Positions 1 through 8,143 of a stretch of DNA of 64,000 bases are shown piece by piece (positions within the stretch are counted from its first letter, which is position 1; every line of letters starts with the position of its first letter). A program made the position numbers and the translations under genes. This DNA is from Bacteroidales bacterium (GTDB taxonomy: Bacteria > Bacteroidota > Bacteroidia > Bacteroidales > Marinilabiliaceae). Under the pieces are notes generated by a model that saw nothing but the letters and a program-made list of their open reading frames with translations, was not told the DNA's origin and made no database searches. The stretch lies in contig CAAFWU010000017.1 in the NCBI GenBank assembly GCA_900766825.1, positions 36,928 through 100,927 of the forward strand, given 5' to 3'.

Positions 1-1
1 A

Positions 2-295
2 TTGGTCAAAGCACTCTGCAAAGCCTTGGGCTCAATCAGCGTGGTCAATAGCCCCACCTTTGCCATCATCAACGACTACGAACTTCCCACGGGAGCCTCT
101 GTCTTCCATTTCGACCTCTATAGGCTCAAGAACATTGACGAGGCCTATAATATGGGCTTCGACGAATATTTCTACTCGGGCAACTACTGTTTTGTAGAGT
201 GGCCCGACATAGCTGCCGACCTCTTTCCCCCCGACACCCGCAAACTTACCATAAGTGTGGCCGACGATGGCAGTCGCACCATAACCATCGAGTAG
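2..295 (+). CDS. tsaE: tRNA threonylcarbamoyladenosine biosynthesis ATPase TsaE, 3' part
   Basis: This is the C-terminal part (about 97 residues) of TsaE, the P-loop ATPase that works with TsaB and TsaD to make the t6A modification on tRNAs reading ANN codons. What is visible is the stretch SPTFAIINDYE, then HFDLYRL, then VEWPD, in the order and spacing typical of TsaE. The Walker A motif that precedes them lies upstream of the window, so the gene is cut by the window edge and not by mutation; the first codon in the window is not the true start. It ends in TAG at 293-295. The next gene on the same strand starts 116 bases later. Confidence 0.9.
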   Translation: MVKALCKALGSISVVNSPTFAIINDYELPTGASVFHFDLYRLKNIDEAYNMGFDEYFYSGNYCFVEWPDIAADLFPPDTRKLTISVADDGSRTITIE

Positions 296-411
296 GGTGG
301 GGCGCCAGTTGGCTTAGCTCCCTAATGTCTCTTCGCATTCCACATTAGTGCCCTCCCCCAAAAAGATAAAGTCCTCCCTCCTCCCCATTATCGCCCCAAA
401 ACAAAATTGTT

Positions 412-1650
412 ATGCAACATCACCTCAGCCCCAATCTGACCGAGCAGCTGGCCACGTGCGAAGAGCGCCTTGTGGTCACACGTTCGCGCAAGAGCCTAAC
501 CATTGGTCTGCCCTCCGAGAACCCCAAGGAGGAGACCCGCATAAGCTTGACCCCTCAGGGCGTAGAGGTTCTCACGGCCAAGGGGCACAACGTGATGGTG
601 CAGCGAGGTGCTGGTCTCGAGGCTCGTTTTTCAGACGAGAGCTATGCCGCCGCTGGGGCCACCATTGTGGACAATGTGCAGCAAATTTGGTCCGCCGACT
701 TGGTGGTTCGCGTGTCGCCCCCAACGGTTGCAGAGGCTCAGATGCTCAAAAAAGGCCAGACAGTGATGTGCATGATCGGTAGACACAAACGCGAGCGCGA
801 GGTCTACTCCACACTTGCCGAAAAACAGGTGACCCTCTTGGCCTCCGACTATGTTGGCACCAAAGCTTCCGAACATCAGACCGATGCGGGAGGGGGCGAG
901 CCCGCTCTGGTTAGTGCACTTGGCGAGATTGAGGGCATGATGGCCATGACCACCGCTGCCAACATGCTCCAGCACGACAATGGGGGCAAAGGCATCATCA
1001 TTGGAGGCATCACGGGCGTGCCCCCTACCGAGGTCATCATCATTGGTTCAGGCACCGCAGCTCAGGGTGCCACACGCGCCGCCATGGCTTTGGGCTGCAA
1101 CGTCAAGGTCTTCGACACCGACCTTACCAATCTGCAGCGTCTTACGGCCAACCTCCCTCAGCATGTCTTCACCTCGGTGCTACACCCTCAGGCCCTTACC
1201 AAGGCTCTGCGTTCGGCCGACGCCATTGTGGGCACCCGACATCACAATGCCTACGATGCCTATTGCATCCCATCGGACTATTTGGAACTCCTAAAGAAAG
1301 GTGCCGTGATTGTGGACATGGACAACGACCCCTATCGCCCCAACGACGGCCGAACCGAGTGGACCCACGTGACATCCTTGTCCCAACCAACCTATGTCTA
1401 CAACAGCCTCCACTTCCATTGCTTGCCAGACATAACAGCCACTGTGCCCCACACCGCATCCATTGTCATGAGCGACCTGCTCACACCCCTCATTGCTTCG
1501 GTGGCCGACGAGGGTGGCATGGCACAAGCAGCCCGATTCCGACCAGCAGTCCGACAAGGCATTGCCCTCTGGCAGGGAACCACAACCAATCACAAACTGG
1601 CCAAAATGACCCGAACAGAGTATTATGACATTCGTTTATTGCTGATTTAA
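412..1650 (+). CDS. ald: Alanine dehydrogenase (AlaDH/PNT family)
   Basis: A 412-residue protein of the alanine dehydrogenase/pyridine nucleotide transhydrogenase family, predicted to convert L-alanine and NAD+ to pyruvate, ammonia and NADH in the cytoplasm. The N-terminal substrate domain carries the family pattern: a Pro-Lys-Glu-Glu-Thr-Arg stretch, then SLTPQGVEVL, then a GH.V.V..GAG segment and an F.D..Y..AGA segment. The Rossmann domain (about residues 200-330) has the dinucleotide loop IIIGSGTAAQGA followed by an acidic residue (KVFDTD) that fits NAD. Length matches the roughly 400-residue Bacteroidota enzymes, not the longer PntA subunit, and no pntB follows. The ATG at 412 is the first in frame after the intergenic gap. 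A transhydrogenase-like role is the main alternative. Confidence 0.8.
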   Translation: MQHHLSPNLTEQLATCEERLVVTRSRKSLTIGLPSENPKEETRISLTPQGVEVLTAKGHNVMVQRGAGLEARFSDESYAAAGATIVDNVQQIWSADLVVRVSPPTVAEAQMLKKGQTVMCMIGRHKREREVYSTLAEKQVTLLASDYVGTKASEHQTDAGGGEPALVSALGEIEGMMAMTTAANMLQHDNGGKGIIIGGITGVPPTEVIIIGSGTAAQGATRAAMALGCNVKVFDTDLTNLQRLTANLPQHVFTSVLHPQALTKALRSADAIVGTRHHNAYDAYCIPSDYLELLKKGAVIVDMDNDPYRPNDGRTEWTHVTSLSQPTYVYNSLHFHCLPDITATVPHTASIVMSDLLTPLIASVADEGGMAQAARFRPAVRQGIALWQGTTTNHKLAKMTRTEYYDIRLLLI

Positions 1651-1979
1651 TGGTAAATAACGTTTTTAACTTAGTTTAATATTTGCAATTCGTCAATGCA
1701 AATGTGCATTTTGTCAACAGTTGAGGGAACCATAAAAAGACCAAAGTCAAAAAAGGAGTGACGAAAGCAATTCGTCAGCAGTTTTGCAACAGACGTGTAA
1801 AAAAAGCGAAAGTAACCCGAAACCAAAAAAGCCGTAATATTGCACAGAAACAATCAACAAACCAGTTGCTCAGAGGATATCAAAGTCCAAAATCACTAAA
1901 CAAAAGGAGAGTGAGGCAGCTCGGCGAAGGGGTTGAAAAATTAAATCACGAAAAAGTTGCACACATAAAATATAAGACG
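1651..1979. other. Intergenic region, possible promoter for the small exported protein
   Basis: 329 bases between the alanine dehydrogenase gene and the next start. The first part is AT-rich and contains AATATTTG at 1678-1685, one mismatch from the Bacteroidota -7 element TAnnTTTG; no convincing -33 TTTG was found at the usual distance. Two short inverted repeats are present (ATGCA around an AATG loop near 1697, and GACGAA/TTCGTC near 1758-1774). The reading frame of the downstream gene is open from 1758, but that stretch is rich in Lys, Arg and Asn and precedes a clear signal peptide, so it is treated as untranslated leader. Confidence 0.3.
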
Positions 1980-2585
1980 ATGAAAACTCTTGCAACCACA
2001 TTTGCTTTGGCCACCGCAATAATCATTGGAGCCATAGCCTACAGCAATAGCAACAGCAACGCTTCCGAGATGGAAGTATATAACAACGGTCGCACAATTG
2101 TGAGCCACGATGCACTTGGTCGCATTGTTAGCGAGCTCGACGTTGTGGCCGATGGCAAGGAATGGAACGAGACCACACTGCGTCAGACAACATATGAAGA
2201 CAACACCGCCGAGACCGTGACCTACATCAAGGAGAACGGCATGTGGGTTGCTAAAACTCGTCAGATTAGCGAAATGAGCAACGGCACCATCAGCAACGTC
2301 ATCCGCTACGACATGAGCATCGATGGCCGTTGGGTTGTGAAGGGCGAAATGCCAACCAACGACCTGAGCCAAGAGAGCAGCATTGTGGACGACATGATGT
2401 TCGATGCACAAGGCAATCTGGTTATGAAGGCCACATATCAATATGACAATGATGGCAAGCACGGTCTGGAAAAAGACGAGTATGTCTACGTTAACGGAGA
2501 GCGCAAACGCACCGTATCCTACACTTGGAACGACAACGCATGGCAAAAGACTTCTGTTAACAACATCGTCTCCAAAATCAACTAA
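1980..2585 (+). CDS. Small exported protein, DUF3836-like
   Basis: A 201-residue protein beginning with a short signal peptide (MKTL, then a hydrophobic run TTFALATAIIIGAIAYS). The frame is open upstream to 1758, but the ATG at 1980 sits directly before the signal peptide and is the sensible start. The mature part alternates Trp/Tyr-containing short strands with polar turns: W-N-E-T, then QTTYEDN, G-M-W-V-A-K, YDMSIDGRWV, YQYDNDG, and YTWNDNAWQ. This pattern resembles the small periplasmic DUF3836 proteins of Bacteroides, whose function is unknown; the assignment is by eye and uncertain. A strong terminator follows at 2675-2710, so it is probably a single-gene unit. Confidence 0.6.
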   Translation: MKTLATTFALATAIIIGAIAYSNSNSNASEMEVYNNGRTIVSHDALGRIVSELDVVADGKEWNETTLRQTTYEDNTAETVTYIKENGMWVAKTRQISEMSNGTISNVIRYDMSIDGRWVVKGEMPTNDLSQESSIVDDMMFDAQGNLVMKATYQYDNDGKHGLEKDEYVYVNGERKRTVSYTWNDNAWQKTSVNNIVSKIN

Positions 2586-2674
2586 AACACAGTATCTTTT
2601 GTAAAGAGCACATTGCAAAATGAGCATTTTCATAACTATACAATTGATACAAAAAATAACTTTTTGAGTGGCTA

Positions 2675-2710
2675 CATCGGGGTGGAATGCTTAAAAATTC
2701 CACTCCGATG
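2675..2710 (+). terminator. Intrinsic terminator after the small exported protein gene
   Basis: A 14-bp stem (CATCGGGGTGGAAT with ATTCCACTCCGATG, one G-U wobble) around an 8-base loop GCTTAAAA, followed by the T-rich stretch CTTGTTTTTGTTTAT. It separates the upstream gene from the glycogen cluster. Confidence 0.85.
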
Positions 2711-3119
2711 CTTGTTTTTGTTTATATCCAACGTAACAAGTGTTACTTTGGGACAAAAGATGAGAAACGCCCAACGTATTAACCAAAAAAATGCTAAGTT
2801 TGCAGAAAGGGGATTGTGTTAACACATAACTACCTTAATCGGCATCCCTCAACGGGGATAGTTGAGAAAGAAGAGTGATTAATACACCAAACATCCCACT
2901 ATAAATGGCATGGAACATAGGGAACCGCGATGGAGACCTTTGTGAGCCCAATGCCAGCAGCAAACAACAGAAAGACAGCACAATAGACAACAACAGACAG
3001 ACAAGAGGGCCCACAACGAGCCTTGCCGCATATAGTACACAAAGCAAACCAAATAAGACAAGTCACCCTATGTTGGCAGGACTTTTACACTGAATCGTTG
3101 AACGAAACAATACGAGATA
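2711..3119 (+). promoter_or_regulatory. Leader/promoter region of the glycogen cluster
   Basis: About 410 bases without a credible gene. It contains TAAGTTTG followed by C at 2795-2802, an exact match to the Bacteroidota -7 consensus TAnnTTTG, but no TTTG about 20 bases upstream. If used, it would give a leader of roughly 310 bases before the debranching enzyme gene. The small frames in this stretch have no recognisable protein character. No riboswitch class was recognised. Confidence 0.35.
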
Positions 3120-5048
3120 ATGGAGTACATTCAGTTTGACAGTTCCAAGCTCCCAAACCTTGAGTATTCACTCTTTAGGGAGATCTTGCAGACCAATCGA
3201 GCGGGAGCATATCTCAGCACGACAATTATTGGCTGCAACACACGCAAGTATCACGGACTCCTCGTATGCCCTATAGAGCTGTTCGGTGGAGAGAGCTACG
3301 TCATGCTCTCTTCTCTGCAGTGTAGCATACTTATTGGTGAGAAACCTTTTAACTTGGGCGTTCAGGAGTATAAAGGCGATTATTTTGAGCCAAAGGGTCA
3401 TAAGTACATGACCAAATACTGTGCTCAGCCTACGTCTACAATGACATACCGTGTGGGTTCTGTCATCATCTCTCAGCAGTATATCCTTTCCGCCAACGAG
3501 AGTCAGGTGCTCATCCGCTACACCGTAGAGGAGGCTCAGGAAAAATTCCGAATGCGCCTCAAGCCATTCTTGGCATTCCGCAGCGTGCATGAACTCACCC
3601 ACGAGAATATGGCTGTGGACACACATTACACACCTGTCGACGGCGGCGTTAAGTTTCGTCTTTACAAAGACTTCCCCGACCTCTATATTCAGAGCAGCAA
3701 ACCCATGGACTATGTGGCCATGCCCGATTGGTATCGCGACGTTGAGTACCTCAAAGAGCGTTACCGTGGCTACGACTACCGCGAAGACCTCTATGTCCCT
3801 GGTTTCTTCGAAGTCGAGGTGCAAAAGGGCGACCAATTTGTGGTGTCCGCTTCGCTCGCCGAGGCTTCGCCCAAAGCACTCAAGGCCAAGTTTACACGTG
3901 AGGAGAAGAGTCGTCAGCCCAAGGACTCCATGCTCAGCCTCCTCATTAATGCCGCTCAGCAATTCTCGGAGCGCATGCCCGATGGCTCGCTCATGCTCAA
4001 GGCTGGTTTCCACTGGAAAGGTCCCCAGCTCCGCGACATGTTCTTGGCTCTGCCTGGTCTCATGATCTACCAAAAGGATCGCAAAAACTTCGAGGAGATT
4101 CTCCGCACCAGCATTCCCAACCTCAAGAGACTCTATGTCGATCAGGCTGCCTATAACAACACCTCAATCGATATCCCCCTCTGGTTCTTCCACTGCTACA
4201 ACGAACTCTGCCGCTTTGTGCCAGAGAGTGTGAACGTTGACGAGTACTACGACACCATGAAGGAGCTGCTGGCCCACTACTGGGCTGGCGTGCCAGGCAA
4301 GATGCACCGTCAGGACGATGGTTTGCTCTACGCCCGCAACGAGGGTCATCCTCAGACCTGGATGAACGCTCAGACAAGCTACGGCCACATGGTCACCCCA
4401 CGCTACGGCTGCGCTGTTGAGGTCAACGCCCTATGGTACAATGCCATTGCCACAACCCTCGAGGAGGCCAAGAAACATAACGACACCCTCTTCATCAACG
4501 AGTGGCAACCTCGCCTCGAGCAATTGGGCAAGTCCTTCCTCAACACATTCCTCAAGCCCGACGGCACCCTCTACGACCGCACCGATGCCGACTACCGTTC
4601 GCCAAAGATGCGCCCCAACCAAGTCATTGCCGCTGGTCTGAAGTATAGCCCCTTGAGCCGCGAGAACAAAAAGGCAATCCTCGATGTAGTGACCGCCAAA
4701 TTGCTCGTACCCTACGGTCTGCGCACCTTGGCTCCCGACGACCCCAATTATCATGGTGCTGTCGAGGGCGATCAGGACGAGCGCGCCATGGCTCTCCATC
4801 AGGGCACAGCCTATCCTTGGCTCCTCTCCTTCTATGCCGATGCCATGATTGCCGTCTATCGCAATAGCTGCATGGCACAGCTCCGTCGCATCGCCGAAGG
4901 CTTTGAGCCTCAACTCAAGGACCATGGCATAGGCTCCATAAGCGAGAGCTACTGCGGCAACCCACCCTATAAGGGCGATGGCGCCATATCTATGGCTTGC
5001 AGCGTGGCCGCTGTTCTGAAACTACTCAAACTCACCGAACCAAAATAA
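3120..5048 (+). CDS. Glycogen debranching enzyme (amylo-alpha-1,6-glucosidase)
   Basis: A 642-residue cytoplasmic enzyme that removes alpha-1,6 branch residues from glycogen. The N-terminal GDE_N-type domain (about 1-250) carries the signature RTNRAGAYLSTTIIGCNTRKYHGLL in broken form: TNRAGAYLS followed by NTRKYHGLL. The C-terminal catalytic (alpha/alpha)6 domain (about 270-640) shows LRDMFLALPGLMI, then TSYGHMVTPRYGCAVEVNAL as the substrate-site segment (TPR.G..VE.NALW), and the late block ALHQGTAYPWLLSFYADA. Length is usual for the bacterial family. It is the first gene of the glycogen cluster; the GT4 gene begins 8 bases after its stop, so the two are surely co-transcribed. Confidence 0.9.
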   Translation: MEYIQFDSSKLPNLEYSLFREILQTNRAGAYLSTTIIGCNTRKYHGLLVCPIELFGGESYVMLSSLQCSILIGEKPFNLGVQEYKGDYFEPKGHKYMTKYCAQPTSTMTYRVGSVIISQQYILSANESQVLIRYTVEEAQEKFRMRLKPFLAFRSVHELTHENMAVDTHYTPVDGGVKFRLYKDFPDLYIQSSKPMDYVAMPDWYRDVEYLKERYRGYDYREDLYVPGFFEVEVQKGDQFVVSASLAEASPKALKAKFTREEKSRQPKDSMLSLLINAAQQFSERMPDGSLMLKAGFHWKGPQLRDMFLALPGLMIYQKDRKNFEEILRTSIPNLKRLYVDQAAYNNTSIDIPLWFFHCYNELCRFVPESVNVDEYYDTMKELLAHYWAGVPGKMHRQDDGLLYARNEGHPQTWMNAQTSYGHMVTPRYGCAVEVNALWYNAIATTLEEAKKHNDTLFINEWQPRLEQLGKSFLNTFLKPDGTLYDRTDADYRSPKMRPNQVIAAGLKYSPLSRENKKAILDVVTAKLLVPYGLRTLAPDDPNYHGAVEGDQDERAMALHQGTAYPWLLSFYADAMIAVYRNSCMAQLRRIAEGFEPQLKDHGIGSISESYCGNPPYKGDGAISMACSVAAVLKLLKLTEPK

Positions 5049-5056
5049 AATCTCTC

Positions 5057-6349
5057 ATGAAAGTATTAATGTTTGGATGGGAATTCCCACCTCACATTAG
5101 CGGAGGTCTTGGCACAGCCTGCTACGGAATAACCCGAGGCCTGGCCACTATACCCGACCTCGATGTTCTCTTCGTGGTGCCAAAGGCCTTCGGCGACGAA
5201 GACAAGAGCAAGGTGGAGGACATCATCGGAGCTAATGACGTCTCTATTATCAATAAACACATCCGCCAGACTAAGTATAGCAAGCAGTTCGACTACATCG
5301 AGGTGGAGTCGAAACTGGTGCCCTACGTTGACCCAGACGAGTACTATAAACTCAAGTCGCTCAACGTAAGCGATGGCTACAAGTACTTCCAAACCGATGA
5401 GTTGGGCAAGTTCCACTTCTCGGGTGGCTACGGTTCGAACCTCATGACCGAGATCCGCAACTATGCTGTTGTGGGCAATATCATCGCTCAAGAGAACACA
5501 TTCGATGTCATCCATGCCCACGACTGGCTCTGCTATCCCGCTGGCATGGCTGCCAAGGAGGCAACGGGCAAACCACTTGTTGTGCACGTTCACGCCACCG
5601 ACTTCGACCGCTCGGGCGGCAGCGTTAACCCTGTGGTCTTCGACATAGAGAAGCGTGGCATGGAGGCGGCCGATGCCGTCATCACCGTGTCCAACCTCAC
5701 TCGCAACACTGTCATTGAAAAATATGGCATCCCAGCCGAGAAGGTCTTCACTGTCTACAACGCCGTGGACCCCATCCGCAGCGACATGAACAACTTTGCA
5801 CCCAAGGGCATCAACGACAAGATCGTAACCTTCTTGGGTCGCATAACCATGCAAAAAGGACCCGAATACTTCATTGAGGCTGCCCATAAGGTGCTCCAGA
5901 AAATGGACAACGTCCGCTTCGTTATGGCTGGCAACGGCGACATGATGGAGAAGATGGTGCGCCGTGCTGCTTCGCTGAAGATTATGGACAAGTTTAGCTT
6001 CACCGGATTCCTTCGCGGACAAGACGTCTACTCGATGCTCAAGATGAGCGACCTCTACGTCATGCCCTCTGTTTCGGAACCCTTCGGCATCTCACCCCTC
6101 GAGGCCATGCAGAGCAATGTGCCTGTGCTCATATCCTATCAGAGCGGTGTGGCCGAGATCCTCACATACGCCATTAAGACGGACTTCTGGGACGTTGACG
6201 CCATGGCCGACGCCATGTACGGAGTGCTCAACTACCCGTCACTTGGCAAAATGTTCGCCAAATACGGCAAGGAGGAGGTTGACTCTCTTAAGTGGGAGAA
6301 CTCCGCCAAGCAGATCAAGAAAGTCTATGATCTGGTAGTTAAAAAGTAA
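5057..6349 (+). CDS. GT4-type glycosyltransferase, putative glycogen synthase
   Basis: A 430-residue glycosyltransferase of the GT-B fold, family GT4. The ATG at 5057 is chosen although the frame is open to 4997, because it starts the typical N-terminus MKVLMFGWEFPPHISGGLG, which binds the donor. The C-terminal half has GRITMQKGPEYFIEA and the E-x7-E motif in SEPFGISPLEAM, where the two glutamates contact the nucleotide sugar. In Bacteroidota this gene sits between the debranching enzyme and the GH57 enzyme and is taken to be the glycogen synthase; the donor (UDP- or ADP-glucose) cannot be told from sequence. It lies 8 bases after the debranching gene and 41 before the GH57 gene. Confidence 0.85.
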   Translation: MKVLMFGWEFPPHISGGLGTACYGITRGLATIPDLDVLFVVPKAFGDEDKSKVEDIIGANDVSIINKHIRQTKYSKQFDYIEVESKLVPYVDPDEYYKLKSLNVSDGYKYFQTDELGKFHFSGGYGSNLMTEIRNYAVVGNIIAQENTFDVIHAHDWLCYPAGMAAKEATGKPLVVHVHATDFDRSGGSVNPVVFDIEKRGMEAADAVITVSNLTRNTVIEKYGIPAEKVFTVYNAVDPIRSDMNNFAPKGINDKIVTFLGRITMQKGPEYFIEAAHKVLQKMDNVRFVMAGNGDMMEKMVRRAASLKIMDKFSFTGFLRGQDVYSMLKMSDLYVMPSVSEPFGISPLEAMQSNVPVLISYQSGVAEILTYAIKTDFWDVDAMADAMYGVLNYPSLGKMFAKYGKEEVDSLKWENSAKQIKKVYDLVVKK

Positions 6350-6390
6350 AGGACCAGACCACAAGTCTTAAAACACGAAAAAAGAGGACT

Positions 6391-7851
6391 ATGAAAAATA
6401 TTTGCTTATACTTCGAGCTGCATCATCCAGTTAAGTTGCGTCGCTATCGCTTCTTCGACATTGGCAACGACCATTACTACTACGATGACTATGCCAATGA
6501 AAGCACTATCAATAAGTTGGCTCACACATGCTACTTGCCAACCAATAAGATTCTGACCGACATGCTCAAGCGTTTCAAGGGACGTTTCAGCGTGGCCTTC
6601 TCAATCAGCGGCACCATGTTGGATCAGCTCAAGATCTACGCCCCCGAGGTCATCGACAGCTTCCGAGCCATGGCTGCCACGGGCGGTGTTGAGTTCCTCG
6701 CCGAGACCAACAGCAGTTCGCTGGCATCCACTCGCAACTTCGACGAGTTCAAGCGCCAGATAGCTGCTCACGTCAAGAACATCGAGGAGACCTTTGGTCA
6801 GGTTCCAACCACATTCCGAAACACCGAGCTCATCTACTCCGACGAGATTGGTGAGGCCGTTGCCCAGATGGGCTTCAAAGCCATGCTGGCCGAGGGTGCT
6901 AAGCAGACCTTGGGTTGGAAGAGTGCTAACTACGTATATTGCAACTCAATAGACCCCCGTCTCAAGGTGCTGGTTCGCAACTATCACCTCAGCGACGACA
7001 TAGCACTCCGCTTCTCGAACCAGAGCTGGCCCGAGTGGCCTCTGACAGCTCAGAAGTTCAAAGGCTGGCTCGATGGTCTCGACGCCAAAGAGGAGATTGT
7101 GAACCTCTTTATGAGCTACGACACCTTTGGTGGTGTACACAGTGCCGAGTCTGGCATTCAGGAGTTCCTCAAGGCTCTGCCCGAGGTTCTGCTCGAAGAC
7201 GACAAGAACTACGCCTTCATAACCCCTGCCAAGGCTGCCAAGACTCTTCAGGTCGTTAGCGCCCTCAATGTTCCTTCGGCCACCAGTTGGGTTGACGAAG
7301 AACGCGACCTCACCGCATGGTTGGGCAACGAGATGCAGAACGAGGCTGTGGACAAACTCTACGCTTTGGCTCCCCACATGGCTCAGTGCACCGACGAGGC
7401 TCTGCTCAAAGACTGGCAGTACCTCCAGTCCTCGGAGCACTTCTACTACATGGGCACCAAATACTTCGCCAACGGCTCTTCGCGTGCCTATCAGTCGCCC
7501 TACCCAACTCCCTACGAGGCCTTCATTAATTACATGAACGTCCTGAGCGACTTTGCCGAACGCCTCAATGCCGTTGCTCCAGCCAACACCGACACTCAGG
7601 TCGAGGCTCTCAAGGCACAGAACGACAAGCTCCAGAACCAGCTCAACGAACTCGAGCAGCAACTCATCAAGGTCAACATCAAGGAAAAACCCGCCCGCAA
7701 GACCGCCACTCGCAAGAGCGCCGATAGTGCTGAGGCTCAGGCTACTGAGGAGAAAAAGCCAGCCAAGCGCACCACCCGCAAGAAGGCCGACGATGCCGCT
7801 GCCGATGCAACAGAGGTTAAGCCTAAGACCTCGCGTGCTAAAAAAGCATAA
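6391..7851 (+). CDS. GH57 family alpha-amylase/glucan enzyme with basic C-terminal tail
   Basis: A 486-residue protein. Residues 1 to about 390 are a glycoside hydrolase family 57 catalytic barrel: the N-terminal CLYFELHHPVKL (usually H-Q-P), then FRNTELIYSD with a glutamate in a conserved block, AEGAKQTLGW, and SYDTFGGVH, the family's aspartate motif. Family members hydrolyse or branch alpha-1,4-glucans. From about residue 403 the chain changes to a coiled coil (LKAQNDKLQNQLNELEQQL), then a roughly 54-residue tail made almost only of Lys, Arg, Ala, Thr, Asp and Glu, with repeated KPARK/KPAKR/TRKKA units. The tail is unlike a carbohydrate-binding domain. Position in the cluster suggests glycogen trimming or branching; no classical GlgB is present in the window. 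Confidence 0.85.
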   Translation: MKNICLYFELHHPVKLRRYRFFDIGNDHYYYDDYANESTINKLAHTCYLPTNKILTDMLKRFKGRFSVAFSISGTMLDQLKIYAPEVIDSFRAMAATGGVEFLAETNSSSLASTRNFDEFKRQIAAHVKNIEETFGQVPTTFRNTELIYSDEIGEAVAQMGFKAMLAEGAKQTLGWKSANYVYCNSIDPRLKVLVRNYHLSDDIALRFSNQSWPEWPLTAQKFKGWLDGLDAKEEIVNLFMSYDTFGGVHSAESGIQEFLKALPEVLLEDDKNYAFITPAKAAKTLQVVSALNVPSATSWVDEERDLTAWLGNEMQNEAVDKLYALAPHMAQCTDEALLKDWQYLQSSEHFYYMGTKYFANGSSRAYQSPYPTPYEAFINYMNVLSDFAERLNAVAPANTDTQVEALKAQNDKLQNQLNELEQQLIKVNIKEKPARKTATRKSADSAEAQATEEKKPAKRTTRKKADDAAADATEVKPKTSRAKKA

Positions 7852-8143
7852 CCCAAATTGCCTAAATAACGTACAAGTGGATGAAGCTGTTGTCATGCTC
7901 CACAAAATTAACGCTTGACCCAAAACAAGATTTGAGGCTGCGGGATGTGACAATGCGTCAGACAACAACAGTCAAGCTGCGCTAAGTTCCGTATGTGTCA
8001 GTCATCTTTTATGCTTGTGCAACACATTCTGTTCCAAAAGTCTAAAGATGCTCTGACTCGAAAACCGAGGCAAGACTTAACCGCTCAGTCGGGAGCCAAG
8101 GCAAGGATGCTCGGCGTAGCCCAAATCACACTTTTAACATAAA
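7852..8143 (+). other. Long leader before the phosphorylase gene
   Basis: 292 bases between the GH57 and phosphorylase genes, much longer than the other gaps in the cluster. It has no recognisable coding capacity, no clear T-tailed hairpin and no known riboswitch that I can name. It contains several GC-rich short complementary segments (for example around 8059-8116), so structure is possible. The phosphorylase gene may have its own promoter here. Confidence 0.3.

Noticed and set aside
1758..1979. N-terminal extension of the small exported protein from 1758
   Set aside because: The extension would bury a clear signal peptide behind 74 basic residues, and the DNA looks like leader sequence.
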